DNA of 64,000 nt, from contig OZ253956.1 in assembly GCA_965267355.1 (NCBI GenBank), positions 2,790,001-2,854,000 on the forward strand. The letters run 5' to 3'. Of the stretch, positions 1 to 8,036 are shown piece after piece (positions within the stretch are counted from its first letter, which is position 1; each line of letters starts with the position of its first letter). The notes beneath the pieces are model-generated. The model saw only the letters and a program-made list of their open reading frames with translations. It made no database searches and was not told the DNA's origin. This DNA comes from GCA-002793235 sp965267355. Lineage in GTDB: Bacteria > Bacteroidota > Bacteroidia > Flavobacteriales_E > Vicingaceae. The translations under genes were made by a program, and so were the position numbers.

Positions 1-537
1 GAAACACCCAAAATCTCCAAAAGTGCCAGTCTGTTGATTTTTGAATTTTGCACCATGTGATTGAGCACAGTCTTCTAACAATTTAAGATTATGCTTTTTA
101 CAAATGGCTGATACCTTATCCATTTCACAAGATTTACCGTAAAGATGAACCACCATGATAGCTCTTGTTCTATCAGTGATTTTTTCCTCAATTTTTGCTG
201 GATCAATATTGTAAGTGTTAATATCTGGTTCTACTAAAACAGGTTTTAATCCATTATGCACAATTGCTAAAATAGTCGCAATGTATGTATTAGAAGGAAC
301 AATTACCTCATCACCTGCCTCAAAATCAAAAGCTCTTAATCCTAAAATTAAAGCATCTAAACCAGATGCAACACCAACACAATATTTGCTTCCTGTATAG
401 TTAGCAAAAGCATTTTCAAAATTTTCTACATTTTTACCCAATACATACCATCCACTGGTTAAAGTTTCATGAAAAGATTTTTCATATTCCTCAAAAAATG
501 GTTGATTTAGTTTGCCAAGGTTTTCATAATCTATCAT
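1..537 (-). CDS. fdtB: DegT/DnrJ/EryC1 sugar aminotransferase, FdtB-like (partial)
   Basis: PLP-dependent transaminase that would aminate a dTDP-3-keto-6-deoxyhexose at C3. Only the N-terminal 179 residues lie in the window; the gene runs off the left edge. Seen: start MIDYENLGKLNQPF, the family motif GSKYCVGVASGLDALILGL around residues 49-67, the segment GDEVIVPSNTYIATILA, and EDCAQSHGA with the conserved Asp/Gln near the cofactor. The PLP lysine lies beyond the edge. The ATG at 535-537 follows the stop of the 51-residue-repeat gene by 12 bases. A FdtA-type ketoisomerase two genes upstream suggests Fuc3N or Qui3N synthesis; the exact sugar cannot be told from sequence. Confidence 0.9.
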   Translation of the reverse strand, partial: MIDYENLGKLNQPFFEEYEKSFHETLTSGWYVLGKNVENFENAFANYTGSKYCVGVASGLDALILGLRAFDFEAGDEVIVPSNTYIATILAIVHNGLKPVLVEPDINTYNIDPAKIEEKITDRTRAIMVVHLYGKSCEMDKVSAICKKHNLKLLEDCAQSHGAKFKNQQTGTFGDFGCF

Positions 538-549
538 AGCAATAATATA

Positions 550-1128
550 TTATTCTTCTCTGGTTAAAATTATTTTTTGTAACTCGTTATAATGATTAGG
601 ATTTTCTCTGATTAGCTTTTTCATTGCTTTAAGCTCATCTGGATTCAACTTCATATAGTTAGGGTCTCTCATTCCATTACCTATCTCCATTAACAATTCT
701 TCTACTGACTTTACCCTTACCAAATATGTTTGATTGTCAGTATAACTATCATAATTTGCATTCACTAGCTCAACACATTCCTTATACTGTTTATAGTTAA
801 GATAAACATCTCTTACATCCAATACACCCGAGCCAATCTCATCTAAAATTTCTTTGCCTGATTTATCAGAAATTAACGCTTTCTGATGTGAACTATAATT
901 ATCAGGAGCGTTATTAATCAGTTTCTGTATTTCTTTTTTTTGCTTTTCTGACAATTGTATTTCCTTACTAATAGAAACTCCTCTCTCAATATCATTTAAT
1001 ATTTGTTGGCCACTTTTTTCTGTTAAGCCAAAAAAACCACTCTCTTTTGCACCTAAAATTATAAACAGAACAACACCTAATATAAACAGTAAGGTTTTTC
1101 GTTTTTGTAGGTGTTCTATTAGTTCCAA
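550..1128 (-). CDS. Membrane-anchored protein with three 51-residue repeats, function unknown
   Basis: Not recognised as a named family. 192 residues: a basic N-terminus, one membrane segment at about residues 12-27, then three tandem repeats beginning at residues 39, 90 and 141, an exact 51-residue period. Each repeat opens with S-x-x-x-[IL]-L-x-[DE]-I-x-x-G, continues with a charged helix containing K[LEC]-[IV] type positions, and ends near [PY]-x-x-Y-x-x-x-Q. The remainder would face the periplasm if the anchor is N-in. The start is a TTG, since no ATG lies upstream of the membrane segment in frame. It sits 6 bases after fdtA and 12 bases before fdtB, so it is co-transcribed with amino-sugar genes. 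An assembly or chain-handling role is only inference. Confidence 0.8.
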   Translation of the reverse strand: MELIEHLQKRKTLLFILGVVLFIILGAKESGFFGLTEKSGQQILNDIERGVSISKEIQLSEKQKKEIQKLINNAPDNYSSHQKALISDKSGKEILDEIGSGVLDVRDVYLNYKQYKECVELVNANYDSYTDNQTYLVRVKSVEELLMEIGNGMRDPNYMKLNPDELKAMKKLIRENPNHYNELQKIILTREE

Positions 1129-1134
1129 AGTTTC

Positions 1135-1503
1135 CTATTTAGCGTAATTCTCAAAAATATAGTCTGCTGCTTCGTAGTATTCCGAAGCAAAAACCATTAA
1201 GATAGAGTCTTCAGTAAAATGATGCATCTGGTGCCAATCTTCTGGTTCAAGTATTAAACATTTGCTAGGTTTATCCAATACAAATTCTTCTTCCTTTTCT
1301 CCATCATTGTTGGAGATAACGCAACTACCTTTAATACAAATAGCTGCTTGTATGGTTTTATGATGCCTATGCCCTCCTCTAACAGAATCATCCACACCAT
1401 AAATATAAAACACTCTTTTTATGTCAAAAGGCAATACTTTCTCAATAACGGTTAGATTACCTCTTTCATCAGTAAATGTTTGTAAATCAATTAAATGAGC
1501 CAT
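1135..1503 (-). CDS. fdtA: dTDP-4-keto-6-deoxyglucose 3,4-ketoisomerase, FdtA/WxcM cupin family
   Basis: Cupin-fold isomerase that moves the keto group of dTDP-4-keto-6-deoxyglucose from C4 to C3, making the substrate for the FdtB-type aminotransferase encoded downstream. Seen: 122 residues, RG(N)LTVIEK near the start, and the active-site signature R42-G-G-H45-R-H47-H with two histidines in the place known for FdtA, followed by the cupin strand KTIQAAICIKGSC. LEPEDWHQMHHF near residues 90-100 is the second cupin motif. Slightly shorter than typical family members (about 135-140). It could be the QdtA type (the epimeric product) rather than FdtA; sequence alone does not separate them. Confidence 0.85.
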   Translation of the reverse strand: MAHLIDLQTFTDERGNLTVIEKVLPFDIKRVFYIYGVDDSVRGGHRHHKTIQAAICIKGSCVISNNDGEKEEEFVLDKPSKCLILEPEDWHQMHHFTEDSILMVFASEYYEAADYIFENYAK

Positions 1504-1508
1504 AAGTA

Positions 1509-2516
1509 TTAATTTAAAAATTTAGCTGTTTTAAACACATTGTATTTTAGTTTTGACTTAATCAAAAACTTCAACTTTTCTTTAGTACCATCCGCTAATT
1601 TTAAAGAGAAAGGTCTAAGGCTTTCTTTAAAGTCAGGGTCTATTTGTTTAATGACTTTCAAAGCATCATCCAGGGCTTTGATATAACCTGCATAAAAATT
1701 ATTGATGATGCTTTTTTCCAATTTAAACCATCCAAAATCTACAATATTATTCTGATAGAATCTTACGTAATGATAATGATAAAAAACAGCTTTAAATTTC
1801 TCATTATCCTTTAAATTTAACATAGTAATATCATCCTCTTGCCTGCCTACGATCTTATACTGTTGAACATTCCATGGTGCTAAACCACCTCCTAGGTGTT
1901 CAAGTACGTGAACTCCTTCAAATCGAGTAGTCCAATCATCTAAATATTTTTGGTCACCAAACTTTCCATCTTCATACCTATCATAGCACCACTCTAAACA
2001 AGCATTAACCCACCAGTTTAAAACTTCCATTCCTGCTTTATCTTTCTTAAACATGATAAACTGCACACAGTAAATACCAGCAATAGCAGATCTATCATAT
2101 TTCTCAGTAAAACGATGTTCTGTAATCAATACCGATTTATCTCCCATTTCATCAAATAAAACGGCTGGAGAGTTATAGAAATACAAATCTGCATCTATAT
2201 AAGTACAGTTATCTACATCATAATTATTCAATACATAAAGAATGGTAGATGGCGTACACGTCCAACAGTACTCCGCAACGGAACGAGATGGTTTTACAGC
2301 CAATAATTCAGGACTTTCAAATTCTTTTAAGGTGATAACTGTAATGTTATCATAACCCAAATGGTCTAAAACTATTTTGGTTCTATCGTCAAAGGCAAAA
2401 ACATATAAATGAAAATTGCTGCAGTGCTTCCTCAACGATTCGTACATGGCAATTCCTCTACTCAAGTAATTAGAATCAAATAGTGTACAAAAATTATATG
2501 TCTTTTCAGTAGTCAA
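1509..2516 (-). CDS. GT-A type glycosyltransferase (GT8-like)
   Basis: Probable nucleotide-sugar-dependent glycosyltransferase for assembly of the repeat unit in the cytoplasm. Seen: N-terminal nucleotide-binding strand NFCTLFDSNYLSRG with a following MYESL helix, and a metal-binding DxD motif, Y-I-D108-A-D110-L-Y-F-Y, placed as in GT8-like enzymes, then LITEHRFT. 335 residues, soluble, no membrane segment. The only usable start in frame upstream of the first strand is TTG at 2514-2516, two bases before the stop of the upstream methyltransferase gene. Donor and acceptor are unknown. Confidence 0.8.
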   Translation of the reverse strand: MTTEKTYNFCTLFDSNYLSRGIAMYESLRKHCSNFHLYVFAFDDRTKIVLDHLGYDNITVITLKEFESPELLAVKPSRSVAEYCWTCTPSTILYVLNNYDVDNCTYIDADLYFYNSPAVLFDEMGDKSVLITEHRFTEKYDRSAIAGIYCVQFIMFKKDKAGMEVLNWWVNACLEWCYDRYEDGKFGDQKYLDDWTTRFEGVHVLEHLGGGLAPWNVQQYKIVGRQEDDITMLNLKDNEKFKAVFYHYHYVRFYQNNIVDFGWFKLEKSIINNFYAGYIKALDDALKVIKQIDPDFKESLRPFSLKLADGTKEKLKFLIKSKLKYNVFKTAKFLN

Positions 2517-2518
2517 TT

Positions 2519-3310
2519 TTAAGCTAATTTAAAAAAGTACCCTTTATAGCAAGCATCTTTCAAGTTAATGCTTTCAGTAAAATCTGCGCCATAAATTAAT
2601 TCATAGCCCTTTTTTGTGATATGATTAACCAGATTATTTTCATTTAAAATCCAACATGGATATTGTGCTTCGTATATTTTTTTAGGAACCTTTTGTATGG
2701 TTATTCTGTCTTTGTTAGCTTTAAACAAAGGTGTTCTGTCAATTATCAGGTATTCTACTTTTTTAGCCAACAAGTCATCTAACAATTCATAAGGTTTTTC
2801 TATGTACTGAATTACTGAGCTTAATAATATCGCATTTACTTTATTGGCTGCCAAACAATCTTCAATATTGAAATAAAACTTAAGGTGTTCATCCTCAAAA
2901 GATTTTTTACCCTCTGCTACAAAATGCTCTTGCTCTACTATATTCCATTTTAGCTCATTGATGCCTTTAAACAAATCTTTATTTTGATAATAACAACTAC
3001 CCATTGAGCCCCCAAAATCTAACACATTTAGTTTTGAATTACTGTGCAATGCCACTTGACTTAGAGATGCCAATAAAGGGAAGGAATACTGTACCTCATC
3101 AAAAATTACAGAATCACGCTCAAACACGGCTTCACCGTTTTTTACTTTTAATGCAGCATTTTTTACTTTATCAAATATTATGTTGCTATCGTAGCCTGTA
3201 CACTTTTGTTGAGCTTGTTGCCAATTAGCATAGTTCCCTCTCCAGCCATACATTAAGCCCATTAAAAAACGAACTGAAAAAGGTGGTAAAATGTCTTTTA
3301 GGAAACTCAT
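2519..3310 (-). CDS. Putative methyltransferase, TIGR04325 family
   Basis: SAM-dependent methyltransferase-like protein of a family found in O-antigen and capsule clusters. Seen: the glycine-rich motif VLDFGGSMGS at about residues 96-105 from the chosen start, a later acidic strand LKFYFNIEDCL, and the segment AILLSSVIQYIEKPYELLDDLL typical of class I methyltransferase motif IV/V. I chose the ATG at 3308-3310 over an in-frame TTG three codons upstream. It lies between two glycosyltransferase genes with 14 bases or fewer on either side, so it probably modifies the same glycan. The methylated position is unknown. Confidence 0.75.
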   Translation of the reverse strand: MSFLKDILPPFSVRFLMGLMYGWRGNYANWQQAQQKCTGYDSNIIFDKVKNAALKVKNGEAVFERDSVIFDEVQYSFPLLASLSQVALHSNSKLNVLDFGGSMGSCYYQNKDLFKGINELKWNIVEQEHFVAEGKKSFEDEHLKFYFNIEDCLAANKVNAILLSSVIQYIEKPYELLDDLLAKKVEYLIIDRTPLFKANKDRITIQKVPKKIYEAQYPCWILNENNLVNHITKKGYELIYGADFTESINLKDACYKGYFFKLA

Positions 3311-3324
3311 GCTCTGCAAAGCTA

Positions 3325-4551
3325 TTATTTTATTTCTAATGCTTGTTTAAACAACTCATTTAACCCTTTCACTCGTTTTCCGATGGTATGTTTCTGCAGT
3401 GTTTTTCTTTGCCCTGCTTCAGCAATTTTTTTTCTTTCTTCAGGGTTTGCTATTAACCATTTTACTTTTTCAATACACTCTTCTTTTGTTTTGTAGGTTA
3501 TAATTTCCTTATCAGGCTCAAATAATGTAGTAATGTTATCTTTCCAATCAGTCACTAAACAAGAACCTACACCTGTTGCTTCAAATAACCTAATATTACC
3601 TGCACAATTACCCGCTACATCTCCATGTATGTTAAAACATATATTAGCTTTTGAGAGTACTTTATACATTTCTAATCCAAACACGGGTGGTCTTGAGCTA
3701 TTCATTAACTCTTTAGAATAAAAATTAATTGGTGTATCACCAAAGGCTTTATTCTTTTTAAGTAATGGTATTGTTTCTATTAACTTACCTAAACCTATTT
3801 TTCTCAGAGTTACTATCAAATGATAAAACACTTTTTTAATCATCAATTTTTTCCTGGATTCCAAATTGCCAAACAAATCCATTTTAATACCTGATTTCAG
3901 AATAGCTTCGATATATTCAATTCTGGTTTTATGAAATCCTGCTCCTGAAATCAGAGAGCCTGTAAAAACAAAATCTAACTCTTCTTTAGTATTATTTTCA
4001 CGAACATTATCCAATACTGATTCTTCAAATCCATGATATAATAAATGAGATTTCAGTCCGTGTTGCTCAAATTCATTTTTTAATCCAGGTGTACAAGTAA
4101 ATACGATATCCAATAATTTTAACCTTTGTAATAAATCATCACTATATGGGGCACAATGATGTCCAACAAAAAGTTTAATTGTAGGTACTTCCTTTAAAAG
4201 TTTTGATTTCCATTCCTCTTCTACCAAACCTAAGTCATCAATCCAAACTACATCTGGTTGATAATATTTGACCTGTTGTATTACTAAGTCCTTCTCCGAA
4301 ACATCATTAACAACATTATGTTCTTTTCGCCAGGTATCTTGTAAAACGTGCGCATTGGTAATTATCTCATAAGCCTCTACTCCAATTTTATTGAAATTTT
4401 TAACGTATGCACTGGAAATCTCTATAGAATCTTGAACTAATTGTTGGTATTGTTCGGCATAAGAAAGAAGATTTACATTAGGGAATCTTTGATAAAAAGA
4501 TTCGATGTACTCTCTATAATTGTTGGTAACTCTTACAAATCTGTAACTCAT
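3325..4551 (-). CDS. Glycosyltransferase, CgeB-like / GT-B group 1
   Basis: 408-residue GT-B-type transferase. Seen: a C-terminal domain in which NIRLFEATGVGSCLVTDW (about residues 320-337) and the following TYKTKEECIEKVKWLIANPEERKKIAEAGQ match the CgeB / Glyco_trans_1_2 pattern (PF13524-like), where Glu contacts the nucleotide sugar. The N-terminal half holds a Rossmann-like fold with VWIDDLGLVEEEW and FVGHHCAP. No signal peptide or membrane anchor. It begins with ATG at 4549-4551, four bases after the wzy-like stop, so it is translated in tandem. Donor sugar is unknown. Confidence 0.8.
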   Translation of the reverse strand: MSYRFVRVTNNYREYIESFYQRFPNVNLLSYAEQYQQLVQDSIEISSAYVKNFNKIGVEAYEIITNAHVLQDTWRKEHNVVNDVSEKDLVIQQVKYYQPDVVWIDDLGLVEEEWKSKLLKEVPTIKLFVGHHCAPYSDDLLQRLKLLDIVFTCTPGLKNEFEQHGLKSHLLYHGFEESVLDNVRENNTKEELDFVFTGSLISGAGFHKTRIEYIEAILKSGIKMDLFGNLESRKKLMIKKVFYHLIVTLRKIGLGKLIETIPLLKKNKAFGDTPINFYSKELMNSSRPPVFGLEMYKVLSKANICFNIHGDVAGNCAGNIRLFEATGVGSCLVTDWKDNITTLFEPDKEIITYKTKEECIEKVKWLIANPEERKKIAEAGQRKTLQKHTIGKRVKGLNELFKQALEIK

Positions 4552-4555
4552 CTTC

Positions 4556-5833
4556 TTAACTTTTATTTTTCATTACGGTTAGTGCAAAAAGAAACAAAAT
4601 CCATACTCCACCTGTAGCTATAATCGTAAACATTGGAGCACTTAAGAATAGGAATATTAACACAAAGAATATCCCAAAATATCTTGCATCTTGTTTTACC
4701 GAGTTAAAAAACATAATGATAAATGAAAACAATGTTGATAGTAATAATACTCCCCAGTAGCCTAAGTTTTTAAATCCATCACTTATCAAGCCATTATTAG
4801 CATACATTTCATCCGTATTAAAATACTCTAATGAAATTAAGTAGGCAGAATTTAAATCGTAAGGACTGGTAAAAAACTGATTGAAGAAGTGGTTCTCTGA
4901 GAAAAACAATTTAACATCTGCAAAAAAATCGAAATAACAATAGTTGAGTAATGCTGGAAAAAAGAAAACCCGCATTACAAATGTACCCCGCAACAAAAAT
5001 CCGTTGAGTACAAATACATCAATAACAGGTATCATAATTAGTGCTATCAACAAATAAAACAACAGGTATTTTACTTTTTTTAAATAGTCTTTACCCCCAA
5101 CAAAATACAGAAACAAAGTAACTACAGATGTGGCATAAACTGCTTTGTTACCCGATATTACAAATAGATATATAAGAACTAAAAAAGCTACAAGTGCAAA
5201 AACATACTTTCTTTTAATGAGTAAAAATGCCAATAAAACTGGTATTACCATTTTCACCTCCCAGTTATATAGGTAGTTAGTTAATGGACTAATCATTTCT
5301 GTAAATACAGCTCTAGTTTCATAAATATCTTGTAACAGCAAAGTGTTTAAGTTAAATTGAAACTTGAAGGTTAACACAATCGGTATTAACATTATCAAAG
5401 CAATACCTGTAATAAACAAATATTTAAAATAGCCCTGTGTAGCAATAGTTTTTATTTTAACACGCACTGGCGATATCAATGCCACCAAACACAACATTAG
5501 TGCTATAGAGTAAACAGGTCCTCTAATGGCATTCATAAAAGCAAACATGATGGAGTTAGGCAAGTAAAAAAACAACAAGAGTAAAATATAAATAGCATAA
5601 ACAAAATGGCTCTTTTTAAATACAAAATACGATTGCACCAAAAAGAAACTTAATAGCAGTTTTATCTCTAAGTATTTAATCAGGCTAAAGTCATCCTTAA
5701 ACCCCAGATAATTAAAATTATCTGACATAAAAAACGCATAGTAAGCCTCAAACACAAAATTGATAACGATAAGTAACACACTTATCATTACAAACTGCTT
5801 GTTCAGTTTTATTTGCATTTTTTGATTAGCCAT
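4556..5833 (-). CDS. wzy: Polysaccharide repeat-unit polymerase, Wzy-like
   Basis: Integral membrane protein of 425 residues with roughly ten to twelve hydrophobic segments spread over the full length and a longer polar loop around residues 295-350 (MRVFFFPALLNYCYF to DEMYANNGLISDG), the arrangement expected of Wzy O-antigen or capsule polymerases. Sequence conservation in this family is low, so the call rests on topology and on its place between wzx and the glycosyltransferases. Its ATG overlaps the wzx end by 8 bases, which suggests translational coupling. An O-antigen ligase (WaaL-like) is the main alternative. Confidence 0.7.
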   Translation of the reverse strand: MANQKMQIKLNKQFVMISVLLIVINFVFEAYYAFFMSDNFNYLGFKDDFSLIKYLEIKLLLSFFLVQSYFVFKKSHFVYAIYILLLLFFYLPNSIMFAFMNAIRGPVYSIALMLCLVALISPVRVKIKTIATQGYFKYLFITGIALIMLIPIVLTFKFQFNLNTLLLQDIYETRAVFTEMISPLTNYLYNWEVKMVIPVLLAFLLIKRKYVFALVAFLVLIYLFVISGNKAVYATSVVTLFLYFVGGKDYLKKVKYLLFYLLIALIMIPVIDVFVLNGFLLRGTFVMRVFFFPALLNYCYFDFFADVKLFFSENHFFNQFFTSPYDLNSAYLISLEYFNTDEMYANNGLISDGFKNLGYWGVLLLSTLFSFIIMFFNSVKQDARYFGIFFVLIFLFLSAPMFTIIATGGVWILFLFALTVMKNKS

Positions 5834-7100
5834 TAACTATGTTTTTCTCATATCTACCTACAATTGCCAACATCATTAATATGTTAATTGAAAGCATCAC
5901 TACTTCAATTAAAACATATACCTGTAAAAACTCATAAATATCTAGGTGCTTAAAAAACAATAGCGAACAGATACTTAAAAAATAAAGTACTTGCCAAATG
6001 CTATTGATTTTAATTTTATTAAAGGTCATATAAATGGATGAAAATGTAGAGTAAATAAAATTCATGGAAAAGCTAACAATCAATACTTTGGAGAAGTAGC
6101 TGGATATTAAATAATTGTCTCCAAAAATAAACTGAAACAAGCTATTCCCAAATAGGAACAGTACAATTGCTTCCAAAGCAATAATACCCAACAGTAAGTA
6201 TAAAATGTTTAACAAATCTTTTTTGATACTTTGTGAATTATGGCTCTTCTCTGTAATCTGCTGATACAACACTTGAGCTATGGTAGCTGAAATAAAAATC
6301 AGCGGTATTGAAAGCACCATTCTAGATAAATCTAAATATCCTACCACCTCTGTAGAAAATATTTTATTAATGAAAAGAAAAGGTAATAAACTAGCTGCGT
6401 TACTTAATAGAGTTGGCACAAAGTTATACTTAGGGTAATCGCTATGCTTTTTCATGGCATAAACCATTTTTCTTTTACTCAACAACTTAGTAGAGAAAGC
6501 ATTTTTTGAGCTTTGAAAAACTCCACTAACCACATTAGAAAAATTACCAAACAAATCTCCCACAAACAAACCTCCAGGAAATTTAAACAAGCCTAACACC
6601 AATTGAATTACTCCCTCAACCGAACGTCTAACCACTTTATTAACTGAGCTAGATTTAAAGGCTTTTTTACGTATTAACCAATAGTTGATGCTTTGATACA
6701 TACTGTACAAAAAGCTGGTAATGGGCAAAAAATAAATGTAATTGGCATACTCATCGGGCAAACCAATTAATGCTACAATCTCGTCTTTAAAAAGTAATAG
6801 TGAAATTAAAATAAGTAGATTAAATCCAAGGCTTAAAAAAAATGTTAAGCCTAAAATGTTAGCTGCTTCAATACTGTTTTTAGGTAATACAATAGTAACC
6901 TCATAACGAAAAGCTGAAACAATGGTAACCATGCTAAACAAGCTCAAAAAAACTGCTAATGCTCCAAATGCTTCAGGAGAGTATATTCTCCTTAAAAAAG
7001 GGTGTATAGCTAATGGTATTAACTGGGCAATAACAGTTCCCAAAACCAATACAAAAGTATTTTTGGTAAACTCCGATTTTGCAAACAGTTTTTTAAACAA
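5826..7100 (-). CDS. wzx: Polysaccharide flippase, Wzx-like (MOP superfamily)
   Basis: 424 residues with about twelve hydrophobic segments. The N-terminus reads FTKNTFVLVLGTVIAQLIPL followed by PFLRRIYSPEAFGALAVFLS, the recognisable start of RfbX/Wzx-type oligosaccharide flippases (MOP superfamily), and a second PLIFISATIAQVLYQQITEK block begins the C-terminal half. It would flip the undecaprenyl-linked repeat unit across the inner membrane before polymerisation. The start is TTG at 7098-7100; an ATG choice would remove the first conserved helix. It is 10 bases downstream of the wzz-like gene and overlaps wzy by 8. Confidence 0.85.
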   Translation of the reverse strand: MFKKLFAKSEFTKNTFVLVLGTVIAQLIPLAIHPFLRRIYSPEAFGALAVFLSLFSMVTIVSAFRYEVTIVLPKNSIEAANILGLTFFLSLGFNLLILISLLLFKDEIVALIGLPDEYANYIYFLPITSFLYSMYQSINYWLIRKKAFKSSSVNKVVRRSVEGVIQLVLGLFKFPGGLFVGDLFGNFSNVVSGVFQSSKNAFSTKLLSKRKMVYAMKKHSDYPKYNFVPTLLSNAASLLPFLFINKIFSTEVVGYLDLSRMVLSIPLIFISATIAQVLYQQITEKSHNSQSIKKDLLNILYLLLGIIALEAIVLFLFGNSLFQFIFGDNYLISSYFSKVLIVSFSMNFIYSTFSSIYMTFNKIKINSIWQVLYFLSICSLLFFKHLDIYEFLQVYVLIEVVMLSINILMMLAIVGRYEKNIVNG

Positions 7101-7110
7101 ACCCTAACAA

Positions 7111-7851
7111 TTAATTGGATACTACTTGCTTAATTACTTTTAAAACAAATACCACTAACGCTGCAAACAAACTAAGGATAACTCCATAACCTAACATTAA
7201 TGGAATACTGAACACAGGTGCAGGGTAAAGTTTATTTTTTGGAGCTATAGGCATACACTGAACTGGCTTTTGCAACCGTATCATTTTTGAATCCAACTCC
7301 TTTTTCTTGTCTAATAGCTCTAACTTTTCTAAAACTTGTTCGGCAGAAGTTTGCTCATTTTCCGTTTCAATTCCTTTTAACAAGGTCAACTGCTCCGTAT
7401 AATAACGATTAGCCAAACTGAAATTTTGCTTAAAATTCTCATTGGCTTTTATTTTCTTTACAATCAGTTCCTCAAAACTGTTTACCGAAACACTTTCATT
7501 GGTTTCAAAAACCATATTAACTTCTGGTTCTTGCCCTTCTACTACATCTTTCGTTACTTCAAGATGTTTGATTTTACTTAACAAAGCATCAGAATCTTCC
7601 CCCTTCAAAATCATAGCAGACAATGCTCTACCTTCTGCATAAATCTGATTACTGCTCAAAAAATCGGAACTAACAATAAATTGTGTTCTATAATAAGCAT
7701 TAGATGGATGCGAACGTTGTTTTACTTTATAATAACCCAAAGCGGTTCCTAGCACGAAAACAATTAAGAGTAACCATATATTTTTTTTAACGAATGTAAA
7801 ACACTTTCTTAAAAGCTCAATTACATCAATTTCATCTGTGTTATTTTCCAT
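7111..7851 (-). CDS. Wzz-like chain-length determinant protein
   Basis: First gene in the window's polysaccharide operon. 246 residues: the start DEIDVIELLRKCFTFVKKN leads into a membrane helix (about residues 24-43, ending GTALGYYKVK), then a periplasmic region with coiled-coil-like stretches around residues 150-190, and a second membrane helix at about 215-240. This two-helix layout with a periplasmic coiled coil is that of Wzz/PCP-type chain-length regulators. No tyrosine-kinase domain or Walker motif is present, so it is not a Wzc. It would control modal chain length with the Wzy encoded two genes on. Confidence 0.8.
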   Translation of the reverse strand: MENNTDEIDVIELLRKCFTFVKKNIWLLLIVFVLGTALGYYKVKQRSHPSNAYYRTQFIVSSDFLSSNQIYAEGRALSAMILKGEDSDALLSKIKHLEVTKDVVEGQEPEVNMVFETNESVSVNSFEELIVKKIKANENFKQNFSLANRYYTEQLTLLKGIETENEQTSAEQVLEKLELLDKKKELDSKMIRLQKPVQCMPIAPKNKLYPAPVFSIPLMLGYGVILSLFAALVVFVLKVIKQVVSN

Positions 7852-8036
7852 AATTTATGTAAAATTAAAACCTATAAATTGCATGTTTACTTTGCAATAT
7901 ACAATCCTTTTAGGCATACTATAAATTGTTACCTGATACTTATCAACATTGAATTGCTAATTCTATTGCACCCCCTATAGTTTTTAGTTAATTTTACCAC
8001 TCTTAATTTTATTATTCATTAAAAAAATATATCATA

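Noticed and set aside
7855..7917. A 20-residue ORF (MPKRIVYCKVN...) on the minus strand just before the wzz-like gene.
   Set aside because: No -7 box, no domain and no hydrophobic or other recognisable pattern; likely chance in an AT-rich leader.
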